NCBI GenBank assembly: GCA_014534415.1 | Contig: JACVRM010000002.1 | Span: 1-34,487, forward strand | Direction of reading: 5' to 3' | DNA from: Thermoleophilia bacterium | Lineage (GTDB): Bacteria; Actinomycetota; Thermoleophilia; Gaiellales; Gaiellaceae | DNA: 34,487 nucleotides | In this document: positions 26,157-32,962 of the stretch, piece after piece | How the letters are laid out: each line of letters begins with the position of its first letter | How positions within the stretch are numbered: position 1 is the first letter of the stretch | Program-made: the position numbers and the translations under genes | Notes under the pieces: generated by a model | What the model saw: the letters and a program-made list of their open reading frames with translations, nothing else | The model's database searches: none | What the model was told of the DNA's origin: nothing

Positions 26157-27407
26157 GTGTCCAGCCGCGAGTTCCTGTTCACGTCCGAGTCGGTGACGGA
26201 GGGTCATCCCGACAAGATGGCCGACCAGATCTCCGACTCGATCCTCGACGCCGTGCTCGAGCAGGACCCCGACGGTCGCGTCGCCTGCGAGACGCTGATC
26301 ACGACCGGGCTCGTCGTCGTCGCCGGCGAGATCACGACCGAGTGCTACGTGGACATACCGCGGCTCGTACGCCGCAAGGTACGCGAGATCGGCTATGACC
26401 GCGCGAAGTACGGCTTCGACGCCGAGACGTGCGGCATCGTGGTCGCGATCGACGAGCAGTCGCCCGACATCGCCCAGGGCGTCGACGCCTCGTACGAGAT
26501 CCAGCACGACCCGGGCGACGACGACCCGCTCGACCAGTTGGGCGCGGGTGACCAGGGGATGATGTTCGGCTACGCGACGCGCGAGACCGACGAGCTCATG
26601 CCGCTCCCGATCATGCTCGCGCACAGGATCTGCCGGCGGCTCGCCGAGGTGCGCAAGGCGGAGGTGCTGCCCTACCTGCGCCCCGACGGCAAGGCACAGG
26701 TGACCGTTCGCTACGAGGTCGACGCGGAGGGCCGGCAGACGCCGGTCGAGATCGAGCGGGTGCTCGTCTCGGTGCAGCACCGCGAGGGGCTCGACGCCGA
26801 CACGCTCATCAAGCCGGACGTGGCCGAGCACGTGCTCCACCCGATCCTGCCCGGCCACATGTACGACGACCGGCGCCTGCTCGGCGACAAGGAGTTCTTC
26901 TACTGCAACCCGACCGGCAAGTTCGTGGTCGGCGGGCCGATGGGGGACACGGGGCTGACGGGCCGCAAGATCATCGTCGACACGTACGGCGGTGCGGCGC
27001 GCCACGGCGGCGGCGCCTTCTCCGGGAAGGACCCGACCAAGGTCGACCGCTCGGGTGCGTACGCGGCCCGCTACGTCGCGAAGAACATCGTGGCCGCCCA
27101 GCTCGCCGATCGGTGCGAGGTCAACGTCGCGTACGCGATCGGCGTCGCGCATCCAGTGTCGGTCGCCGTGCGCACGTTCGGCACCGAGCGGATCTCGGTG
27201 GCGCGGATCGAGGAGCTGGTGGGCGAGCACTTCGACCTGCGGCCGGCCGCCATCCTGCGCGACCTCGACCTGCGCCGGCCGATCTACGCGAAGACCGCGG
27301 CGTACGGCCACTTCGGCCGCGACGACCACGACTTCACCTGGGAGCGCGTCGACAAGGCGGGCGCGCTGCGGGCGGCGGCTGGGCTCGAGGCGAAGACGCC
27401 GGCGTAG
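26157..27407 (+). CDS. metK: S-adenosylmethionine synthetase
   Basis: It makes S-adenosylmethionine from methionine and ATP. Family motifs: [47 protein letters not shown], and [20 protein letters not shown] with the [12 protein letters not shown] helix. It has 416 residues, a normal length. The GTG start directly precedes the conserved N-terminus. In actinobacteria metK stands a few genes before priA; here a 6.6-kb group on mixed strands separates them. I see no SAM riboswitch upstream, only a -10-like hexamer overlapping the previous stop codon. Confidence 0.97.
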   Translation: MSSREFLFTSESVTEGHPDKMADQISDSILDAVLEQDPDGRVACETLITTGLVVVAGEITTECYVDIPRLVRRKVREIGYDRAKYGFDAETCGIVVAIDEQSPDIAQGVDASYEIQHDPGDDDPLDQLGAGDQGMMFGYATRETDELMPLPIMLAHRICRRLAEVRKAEVLPYLRPDGKAQVTVRYEVDAEGRQTPVEIERVLVSVQHREGLDADTLIKPDVAEHVLHPILPGHMYDDRRLLGDKEFFYCNPTGKFVVGGPMGDTGLTGRKIIVDTYGGAARHGGGAFSGKDPTKVDRSGAYAARYVAKNIVAAQLADRCEVNVAYAIGVAHPVSVAVRTFGTERISVARIEELVGEHFDLRPAAILRDLDLRRPIYAKTAAYGHFGRDDHDFTWERVDKAGALRAAAGLEAKTPA

Positions 27408-27415
27408 GTAGCTCG

Positions 27416-27431
27416 CGGCGATGCTTCGCCG
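27416..27431 (+). terminator. Hairpin between metK and the minus-strand membrane protein gene
   Basis: CGGCGA (27416-27421) pairs with TCGCCG (27426-27431) around TGCT, 9 bp after the metK stop and before the convergent stop at 27440. Confidence 0.4.
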
Positions 27432-27439
27432 GCCCCTGG

Positions 27440-27997
27440 TTAGGGCGCCGAGGCGGCTCGCAGACACCGGAGGAGTTGGCCCTCGGTGCGGGCGCTCGGG
27501 CAGATGCCCTCGCGAATCAGCAGCCGGCGTGACGAGCCACCGAGGCTCAGCGCTACCCGGGGTGGGAACGCGCGGAGTTGGTGCGTTCGTGTCGTCGACA
27601 CCGCGGAGCCGGCCTGCCTCTCGGCCGGCGAGAAGGAGGGCCCGACGCGGACCCATGCGTTCCGCAGCACGCGCAGCTCGTACGCCGCGTCTCCGAACAC
27701 TGCGACGCGATATGGCGCATCGGCCGTGATGGTCGGGGACGCGGTAGTGGGAGCGCGCAGACGGAGATCGTCGTCGGAGGCCAGCCAGTCGCGGCCGACG
27801 ACGACGATGACGGCTACCAGGCCAGTCGCCGCCGCGACGAAGAGTCCGTCTCGCAGCACCTTCCGGATCACGCGTGGGTCGGCCGGATCGTCCAGCGCCT
27901 GCTTGCCCAGGCGGAAGCCCCGCTTGAAGTCCGCTTTCGCGGTGCGGAGCCGTGCCGCGAGCCCGTCGTCCGGTCGCTCCTCGCGGCTCAACGTCAC
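27440..27997 (-). CDS. Probable single-pass membrane protein, function unknown
   Basis: The 185-residue frame reads on the minus strand from GTG 27997. The N-terminal half is charged (TLSREERPDDGLAARLRTAK, then DFKRGFRLGKQALDDPADPR), followed by a clear membrane segment GLFVAAATGLVAVIVVVG at about 52-69 and an extracytoplasmic part with YRVAVFGDAAYELRVLRN. It ends with a Cys-containing, basic stretch (EGICPSARTEGQLLRCLRAA). Competing plus-strand frames here are richer in Arg/Ser shadow pattern and have no ribosome site. CGAGG stands just before the start. I do not recognise a family. Confidence 0.55.
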   Translation of the reverse strand: MTLSREERPDDGLAARLRTAKADFKRGFRLGKQALDDPADPRVIRKVLRDGLFVAAATGLVAVIVVVGRDWLASDDDLRLRAPTTASPTITADAPYRVAVFGDAAYELRVLRNAWVRVGPSFSPAERQAGSAVSTTRTHQLRAFPPRVALSLGGSSRRLLIREGICPSARTEGQLLRCLRAASAP

Positions 27998-28006
27998 TGC
28001 CTCGAG

Positions 28007-28084
28007 TCAGCGCGGAAAGCCGGTGAGCCCCTGCCGCGTCTCAGGCGAGGCCCGTCGACCCGCGGAAAGAAGACGCTTCTTCAT
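28007..28084 (-). CDS. Possible 25-aa leader peptide
   Basis: ATG AAG AAG CGT opens a 25-codon frame reading MKKRLLSAGRRASPETRQGL and five more residues. It ends 9 bp before the GTG of the membrane protein gene. The start codon lies within the 3' arm of an 11-bp inverted repeat (28083-28115). No good Shine-Dalgarno sequence is visible. It is supported only by position and basic composition. Confidence 0.3.
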   Translation of the reverse strand: MKKRLLSAGRRASPETRQGLTGFPR

Positions 28085-28115
28085 CGGCGCGCGCTGAGTG
28101 TAGCCGCGCGCCGAT
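28083..28115 (-). promoter_or_regulatory. 11-bp inverted repeat enclosing a -10-like TACACT
   Basis: On the minus strand ATCGGCGCGCG (28115-28105) and CGCGCGCCGAT (28093-28083) are exact complements around GCTACACTCAG. TACACT resembles a -10 hexamer for the minus-strand peptide and membrane gene. It could be an operator or an RNA hairpin. Confidence 0.45.
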
Positions 28116-28174
28116 CGGGTGCCGCCGCCCGCCCGCCGCGTCGCCCCCGTTAATGCGAGCGCCCGTCAAACGAG

Positions 28175-28200
28175 ACTCGGGGCGAAGCCTCGCCCCGAGT
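28175..28200 (+). terminator. Perfect 11-bp hairpin upstream of the LuxR-type gene
   Basis: ACTCGGGGCGA (28175-28185) pairs with TCGCCCCGAGT (28190-28200) around AGCC, followed by GTCTT. It might stop read-through or form part of a leader. Confidence 0.5.
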
Positions 28201-28202
28201 GT

Positions 28203-28216
28203 CTTAGGCTCCTAAG
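28203..28216 (+). promoter_or_regulatory. Palindrome before the LuxR-type gene, candidate autoregulatory operator
   Basis: CTTAGG-CT-CCTAAG is a perfect 14-bp dyad ending 7 nt before ATG 28224, within the expected promoter of the regulator gene. Confidence 0.4.
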
Positions 28217-28223
28217 CGCCACG

Positions 28224-28517
28224 ATGTCGGCGGCGAACGGTTCGTCTACCCGCGCCACCGCGCAGGCAGGCGTCCTTGAGTTGCTCGAGCGGGCGGCTCG
28301 CGGCGAGCAGATAGCGGACGACGTGCTGACCCCGCGTGAGCGCGAAGTTGTCAAGCTCGTCGCCGAGGGGCACAGCTCGAAGGAGATCGCGCAGACGCTC
28401 GTGATCAGCACGAAGACCGTCGAGCGCCACCGCTCGAACATCAGCGAGAAGCTCGGCGTGCGCGGTCAGGCCGGGCTGACGAGGTACGCGATCCGCAGCG
28501 GCCTTATCGAGGCGTAG
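28224..28517 (+). CDS. Orphan LuxR/GerE-type DNA-binding protein (97 aa)
   Basis: The last 60 residues form a complete GerE-type helix-turn-helix: LTPREREVVKLVAEGHSSKE, IAQTLVISTKTVERHRSNI, SEKLGVRGQAGLTRYAIRSG. The N-terminal 35 residues (ATAQAGVLELLERAARGEQ) are a short helical arm, with no receiver, autoinducer or PAS domain. So it is a small stand-alone regulator or the output half of a split system. I chose ATG 28224; the frame is open upstream but without family character and across a hairpin. A palindrome ends 7 nt before the start and may be its own site. No partner kinase is nearby. Confidence 0.85.
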   Translation: MSAANGSSTRATAQAGVLELLERAARGEQIADDVLTPREREVVKLVAEGHSSKEIAQTLVISTKTVERHRSNISEKLGVRGQAGLTRYAIRSGLIEA

Positions 28518-28545
28518 TCCGCCGAAGTTCGCCTTCTCGTGCGAA

Positions 28546-28575
28546 CGGTCAGGGCGGCGTCCGCCGCCCTGACCG
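28546..28575 (+). terminator. Perfect 14-bp hairpin after the LuxR-type gene
   Basis: CGGTCAGGGCGGCG (28546-28559) pairs with CGCCGCCCTGACCG (28562-28575), followed by TCTGTCTC. It lies between convergent genes and likely stops both. Confidence 0.7.
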
Positions 28576-28606
28576 TCTGTCTCGAATCGCAGGTTGTCAG
28601 CGATCG

Positions 28607-29014
28607 TTACGGATACTGAGCCAGCAATTCTCCCGATGAAGTGTCGAAGACCTTGACGCTGATCAGCGTCCACTGGACCGTCATCGGCGGGCTGCATGAC
28701 GGCTGGAACGTCGCCGTCAACCCGAGCGAGAAGATCGCCTTCCCGTTCTGTACGGGGGTGATGCCTTCAGCGGAGACCGTCTGCTTGTTGGCGGCCTGAG
28801 GCTTGTTGTTGCCACGGTTCTCGCAGGCAGCTTCTGCCTCTGCTACGACCCGGACGTCCGGGATGTTGCCGAGGCCCGCCACCTTGCCGCTTACGGTAGC
28901 CGTGCTCCCGGACGTGCTGATCTTCGGCGCGCCGATGAAGTGAGCGTTTCCAGCGAGTGCTGCCGGAACCGTGACCACCGCAGCCGCGACCATGAGTAGC
29001 AGAATCTTTCGCAT
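28607..29014 (-). CDS. Small secreted protein, function unknown
   Basis: The 135-residue protein has a clear signal peptide (MRKILLLMVAAAVVTVPAALAG, cut near residue 21). The mature part is beta-rich: PKISTSGSTATVSGKVAGLGN, then IPDVRVVAEAEAACENRGNN, then QTVSAEGITPVQNG, then FQPSCSPPMTVQWTLISVKV. Two cysteines (in AACENRG and PSCSPP) could form a disulfide. The ACENRGNNKPQ stretch resembles ACENPG motifs in other small secreted actinobacterial proteins. No enzyme motif is present. AAGGAG stands 4 nt before the ATG. It is transcribed alone towards the LuxR-type gene terminator. Confidence 0.8.
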   Translation of the reverse strand: MRKILLLMVAAAVVTVPAALAGNAHFIGAPKISTSGSTATVSGKVAGLGNIPDVRVVAEAEAACENRGNNKPQAANKQTVSAEGITPVQNGKAIFSLGLTATFQPSCSPPMTVQWTLISVKVFDTSSGELLAQYP

Positions 29015-29474
29015 TATTCTCCTTGTTCGTCTGTCAGGGCGCAGTCGGTCCCTCCGCTAAGGGCGTCCGATCCCCTGTCCATGCTTCGCTCGCTGAATCC
29101 ACGCGCGAACCTTTATTGGCCGGAGTTACACCGGTCATGTACGGCGCAGAAGAAACGAGCCGAGCCAATGCAGTTCGGCGCTATGCGCGGAGATTCTTCG
29201 AGTCTGCCGCTTAGCGCCGTAGGTCGAGTGTGGCCGCAGTCACCTCCCCTTTTCTCGACCCCTGGCTAGAACCGGTCGAGTCCATCATACGCAGGATGTT
29301 GGACGTTTTCAACAGCGTTTAGACACTTCAACGCTGTAAGTCGGACCCGCGGATTCGTGGCCGCATTCCGAGCGCGCTCTCGCACAACGAGTACCGGCGA
29401 GCGCCACGTACCGGCGGCGGCGCGCTGCGCGGCGGCCGGGAGGACTACTCAGCCCCATTCCGAAACATGACGCC
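29015..29474. other. Gene-poor stretch with lower GC
   Basis: I see no supported gene. A small open frame at 29023-29214 has no ribosome site. The part at 29280-29340 is visibly richer in A and T than the rest of the window and holds inverted repeats (29254-29280 and 29312-29337). It may contain the promoter of the secreted-protein gene or be recent insertion material. Confidence 0.6.
29312..29337. repeat. 8-bp inverted repeat in the lower-GC stretch
   Basis: ACAGCGTT (29312-29319) and AACGCTGT (29330-29337) are exact complements with a 10-nt loop. This could be an operator or a hairpin. Confidence 0.45.
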
Positions 29475-29594
29475 GTGCCCGCCGCCGCGTCGACGCCTCA
29501 GCAGCTCGCTCTCATTGCCGCGCTCGCGCGGAATCGCGGCGAGCTGAACGCCGCCGCGCTCGAGCGCGTCCTGCAGCGGCTGAAGCGCGCCTAA
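29475..29594 (+). CDS. Possible 39-aa helical small protein
   Basis: GTG 29475 opens a frame reading VPAAASTPQQLALIAALARN, then RGELNAAALERVLQRLKRA. It has a clean amphipathic, Ala/Leu/Arg helical pattern and ends in TAA. Its last 4 bp overlap the dtxR stop on the other strand. It lacks a good ribosome site. Coding is plausible from composition only. Confidence 0.3.
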   Translation: MPAAASTPQQLALIAALARNRGELNAAALERVLQRLKRA

Positions 29595-30277
29595 CCGGCC
29601 GCCGGCCGGACGAACAGCCCGGTCGCCGCGCGCTCGCCCACGGCGCGCTCGCCGCCGTTCAGGCGCACGGTGAACTGGCCGGCAGCCGGCTGCACGGCCT
29701 GCACCTCGATCTCCGCGCCCGGAACGAGCCCCTCGTCGTAGAACCAGTGCAGGAGGTCGCCGTCGTGCTCGGCGAGGCGGACGATCGTGGCGCGCGTGCC
29801 CGGCTCGAGCTCGGCAAGCGGCGCGAGGTCGCGGTTCTCCTCCTGCTCGACAGCAGGATCGACCGGCCAGCCGTGCGGACAGCGCTCGGGGTTGCCGAGC
29901 CGCGCCGCGATACGGTCGACCATCTCCTCCGTGAACGTGTCGCCGAGCTCGTCGGCGTGGACGTGCGCCTCGGCCGCCGTGTAGCCCATGAAGTCGGTCA
30001 ACAGGCGCTCGATGATGCGGTGCTTGCGGACGACCCGCTCGGCGCGCTCGCGGCCCGACTCGGTCAAAAGCGCCTCCTTCTGGCGGCCGCGCTCGACCAG
30101 TCCCTCGGCTTCGAGGCGCTTCAGCATCTCGCCCGCCGACGCGCGTGAGACGCCGAGCATCTCGGCGACGCGCGCCGCGAGCGTCGGGGAGCGGTTCGTC
30201 GCGGGGCGGTACTCGCCGATCGGGAAGGCCAGGAAGTAGATCGTCTCGAGGTACTCGTCCACCGAGTGGCCGGCCAC
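29591..30277 (-). CDS. DtxR-family metal-dependent transcriptional regulator, atypical metal site
   Basis: Domains of the 228 residues: N-terminal helix-turn-helix (TLAARVAEMLGVSRASAGEM), dimerisation helices (RVVRKHRIIERLLTDFMGY) and a C-terminal FeoA/SH3 domain (GTRATIVRLAEHDGDLLHWF to the end). By ungapped alignment with DtxR, ancillary-site residues H79, E83 and H98 match His86, Glu90 and His105. The primary-site C102, E105 and H106 are Asp109, Gly112 and Asp113, and M10 is Glu8. The canonical E-H pair is thus missing, so its metal or signal may differ. GTG 30277 is 9 bp after the fbpB stop, so it is the last gene of the iron-transport transcript. It would bind the operators at 32939 and 33988. 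Confidence 0.9.
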   Translation of the reverse strand: MAGHSVDEYLETIYFLAFPIGEYRPATNRSPTLAARVAEMLGVSRASAGEMLKRLEAEGLVERGRQKEALLTESGRERAERVVRKHRIIERLLTDFMGYTAAEAHVHADELGDTFTEEMVDRIAARLGNPERCPHGWPVDPAVEQEENRDLAPLAELEPGTRATIVRLAEHDGDLLHWFYDEGLVPGAEIEVQAVQPAAGQFTVRLNGGERAVGERAATGLFVRPAAG

Positions 30278-30286
30278 GCCGTCACT

Positions 30287-31891
30287 CTACCCCGGTGCGG
30301 CGGCTTCCCACGGCAGGCGCGCAGCGAGCGCGTAGACGAACGGCGCGGCGACCCCGATCAGCAGCAGCGCGGCCGGCGCAGCCTCGGAGTACGCGTCGAC
30401 CGAGGTGGCGGTCCAGATCTCGACGGCCAGGGTGTCGAAGCCGATCGGCCGCAGCAGCAGCGTCGCCGGCAGCTCCTTCATGGCACTGAGGAAGACGAGC
30501 GCCGCGCCGGTGAGGACGCCGGGCGCCGCGAGCGGCAGTGTGACGGACACCAGCACGCGGGCGCGGCCGCGCCCCAGCGTCCGGCCGGCCTCTTCGACAC
30601 GCGGGCTGACCGCGCCTAGCCCGGCCGACACGGCGGCGAGCGCCTGCGGGAGGAAGCGCACGACGTAGGCGAAGATCAGAATCGCGAGCGTCTGGTAGAG
30701 CACACCGCCGTACCGCGCGCCGAAGAAGACGAGTGCGAGCGCGACCACGATCCCCGGTAGCGCGTTGGACACGTACGCGAGCCGCTCGAGAGCGCGCGTC
30801 CAGAGAGCCGGGAAGCGCTGCGCGAGCACGGCGAGCGGGACGACGGCCACGACCGCCGCGCCTGCAGCGAGCCCGGACGCGAACACCGAGTTGCCCGCCT
30901 CGCTCCACGGCAGATCGACGGGCTTGCCGAGCTCGAGCCCGCGCGCCGTCCAGTACGCGAGCACACCGACGGGCAGCGCCAGAAACGAGCCGACCACGAG
31001 CGCGCAGAAGGCGAGCGCCGCCCACCGCCAGCGGCCGAGCGCGATGGGCGCCGGCCGGCGTGCGGAGCCGGGCGACGTGCGCACCGTGCGCGCCCGCCGC
31101 ACCCAGCCCTCCGCAAGCACGACCGCGGCAGTCAGCGCAACGAGGACGAGCGCGAGCGCCGCCGCGGAATTGCGGTCGAAGAGCGCCTGGTAGCGCAGGT
31201 ACACGGAGCGTGTCAACGCGTCGTACTGCATCAGCGAGACGGCGCCGAAGTCCGACAGCGCGTACAGCGCGACGAGCAGAGCGCCCGCCGCGATGGACGG
31301 TCGCAGCGACGGCAGCGTCACGCGGAAGAAGACGCCGGCCCGCGAGCTGCCGAGCGACTGTGCCGCCTCCTCGAGCGCCGGATCGAGCCCGCGCAGCGCG
31401 GCCGCCGTCAACAGGAAGACGTAGGGGTACGTCGAGATCGTCAGTGCCAGCAGCGCGCCCGGAAACCCGTAGATCTCGGGCAGGCGTTCGACCCCGAACG
31501 GCTCCTCCAGCACGTCCTGGAGCAGCCCGCGAGGTCCGAGCGCTCCGAGCAGGGCGAGCGCCGAGACGTAGCTGGGGATCACGAGCGGCAGGGCGGCCGC
31601 GACTGCCCACAACCGTCGGCCGGGCAGATCGGTACGGGCGACGAGCCAGGCGAGTGGCACGCCGACCGCCACCGTGGCGGCGACCACGGCGCAGACGAGC
31701 AGCGCGGTCGCCGCGACGAGGTCGGCGGTCGGCCCCGGCTCGACGAGCTCCCATGCGGCCGAGCCCGGCGGCCCCGCGCGGAGGGTGAGGTAGACGAGCG
31801 GGAGGAGAACCGCGCCGACGGCGAGGAGCGCGGGAAGCGCCAGAAAGAGTGGCGCGCGGCGGCCGAAGACGGCCGCTCGGCCGGAAGTCAC
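30287..31891 (-). CDS. fbpB: Ferric iron ABC transporter permease
   Basis: This 534-residue membrane protein has two fused permease halves. EAA-type loops are visible in EEAAQSLGSSRAGVFFRVTLP (first half) and EEAGRTLGRGRARVLVSVTLP (second half), each followed by SIAAGALLVALYA-like helices. About twelve hydrophobic segments fit. It would pair with FbpC and receive ferric ion from FbpA. The GTG at 31891 overlaps the fbpA stop by 4 bp. The family (FbpB/SfuB, also thiamine and 2-aminoethylphosphonate types) cannot be separated by motif alone; the iron assignment rests on FbpA and the DtxR gene. Confidence 0.9.
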   Translation of the reverse strand: MTSGRAAVFGRRAPLFLALPALLAVGAVLLPLVYLTLRAGPPGSAAWELVEPGPTADLVAATALLVCAVVAATVAVGVPLAWLVARTDLPGRRLWAVAAALPLVIPSYVSALALLGALGPRGLLQDVLEEPFGVERLPEIYGFPGALLALTISTYPYVFLLTAAALRGLDPALEEAAQSLGSSRAGVFFRVTLPSLRPSIAAGALLVALYALSDFGAVSLMQYDALTRSVYLRYQALFDRNSAAALALVLVALTAAVVLAEGWVRRARTVRTSPGSARRPAPIALGRWRWAALAFCALVVGSFLALPVGVLAYWTARGLELGKPVDLPWSEAGNSVFASGLAAGAAVVAVVPLAVLAQRFPALWTRALERLAYVSNALPGIVVALALVFFGARYGGVLYQTLAILIFAYVVRFLPQALAAVSAGLGAVSPRVEEAGRTLGRGRARVLVSVTLPLAAPGVLTGAALVFLSAMKELPATLLLRPIGFDTLAVEIWTATSVDAYSEAAPAALLLIGVAAPFVYALAARLPWEAAAPG

Positions 31892-32922
31892 CGCGTGAAG
31901 CCGACCTCGTTCAGCATGCGCAGCGTCGCTTCGAGCTCGCGCCCGAGGCGGCCGATGTTGACGCCCGCGCCCTGGATCTTCGCGAGCGCCGGCAGGCCGG
32001 CCCGCGGCTGCACCCCGCGGACGAGCGGATACTCGGCGCGGCCGGGGCTCGTCGCAAAGAACTGCTGGGCGCCGCGCGAGAGCAGGAAGTTGATGAACCG
32101 CGTGGCCTGCACGCGCCGCTCGCTGGCGCTCACGACGCCCGCGCCCGCGACGTTCAGGAGCGCGCCGGGGTCACGCCTGGTCAGGAAGTAGTTCGCGACC
32201 GGCGCGTTCGGCTGCTCCTCCTTCAGCTGGTACAGGTAGTAGTGGTTGACGAGCCCGACCTCGATCTCGCGCCGGGCGAGCGCGGTCAGGATCTGCGAGT
32301 TCCTCGCGTAGAGCTTCGGCTCGTTCTCGCGGATCGCGACCAGCCACGCGCGCGTACGCTCGTCGCCGACCTTGAGTCGCATGGCGGTCACGAAGGCCTG
32401 GAAGGAGGCGTTCGTGGGCGGGAGGCCGATCCTGCCCTTCCAGCGGCGCTGCGTGAGACCCCAGATGGTCTTTGGGAGTTCGCTGCGCTTCACGGCGTCG
32501 GTGTTGAATGCGATGACGCGCGCGCGTCCGGTGACGCCGATCCAGCGCTTGCCCGGCGCGCGGAACCGCTTCGGGACGCGGTTGAGGGTCGTGGCCGGAA
32601 GGACGGCGAGGCGCCCTTTGGCCGCGACCGCGCCGAGCGCGCCCGCGTCCTGAGCGAAGAAGACGTCGGCCGGGCTGTTGCTCCCTTCCTCGAGCAGGGT
32701 CGCCGCCAGCTCGGCGCTGTCGCCGTAGCGGATCTCGAGCTCGATGCCCGTAAGCCGCGTGTACGTCTCGAAGAGCGGCTTCACGAACCTCTCCTCGCGG
32801 CCGGAATAGACGACGAGCTTCGTCGCTTGCAGCGCGGCGGGACGGCCGGCCGCCGTCACCGACGCCGTCAGCGACGCGGCGAGGACCGCAACGACGAGTC
32901 CGAGGCGGACGAGCGCTGTCAT
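31888..32922 (-). CDS. fbpA: Ferric iron ABC transporter substrate-binding protein
   Basis: The 344-residue protein resembles FbpA/FutA-type periplasmic binding proteins: LVVYSGREERFVKPLFETYT, EIRYGDSAELAATLLEEG, PADVFFAQDAGALGA, then RWIGVTGRARVIAFN, and VGLVNHYYLYQL, where Tyr228-Tyr229 match the Tyr pair that holds ferric ion. The signal peptide is residues 1-25, ending SVTAAG, with no Cys, so it is not a lipoprotein. The ATG at 32922 is the start; the TTG at 32961, which would include the promoter, is rejected. The promoter carries a perfect 18-bp operator. It is translated from a 10-nt or shorter leader. Confidence 0.92.
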   Translation of the reverse strand: MTALVRLGLVVAVLAASLTASVTAAGRPAALQATKLVVYSGREERFVKPLFETYTRLTGIELEIRYGDSAELAATLLEEGSNSPADVFFAQDAGALGAVAAKGRLAVLPATTLNRVPKRFRAPGKRWIGVTGRARVIAFNTDAVKRSELPKTIWGLTQRRWKGRIGLPPTNASFQAFVTAMRLKVGDERTRAWLVAIRENEPKLYARNSQILTALARREIEVGLVNHYYLYQLKEEQPNAPVANYFLTRRDPGALLNVAGAGVVSASERRVQATRFINFLLSRGAQQFFATSPGRAEYPLVRGVQPRAGLPALAKIQGAGVNIGRLGRELEATLRMLNEVGFTR

Positions 32923-32932
32923 GCGGCGCGCA

Positions 32933-32961
32933 ACGATATGTAAGGCAACCCTTACAGTCAA
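32933..32961 (-). promoter_or_regulatory. fbpA promoter with operator filling the spacer
   Basis: On the minus strand TTGACT (32961-32956), a 17-bp spacer, and TATCGT (32938-32933) form a good promoter. It lies 10 nt before ATG 32922. The -35 begins right after the fbpC stop codon, so fbpA has its own promoter inside the cluster. Confidence 0.65.
32939..32956. promoter_or_regulatory. DtxR-like operator 1 (18-bp perfect palindrome)
   Basis: TGTAAGGCAACCCTTACA on the plus strand has perfect 7-bp arms TGTAAGG/CCTTACA around 4 nt. It covers the whole spacer between -35 and -10 of the fbpA promoter. Confidence 0.7.
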
Positions 32962-32962
32962 G

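Noticed and set aside
24226-26196. 656-codon frame overlapping the DUF3352 gene in another frame
   Set aside because: Arg/Ala-rich shadow of the real gene, with no domain.
27486-28153. Plus-strand open frames over the 27440-27997 gene
   Set aside because: No ribosome site, shadow-type composition, and they cross an inverted repeat; the minus-strand frame has a membrane segment.
29023-29214. 63-codon plus-strand frame in the gene-poor stretch
   Set aside because: Weak start, no ribosome site, mixed composition.
32923-32961. TTG start for fbpA at 32961
   Set aside because: It would translate the promoter and operator; the ATG at 32922 begins a normal signal peptide.
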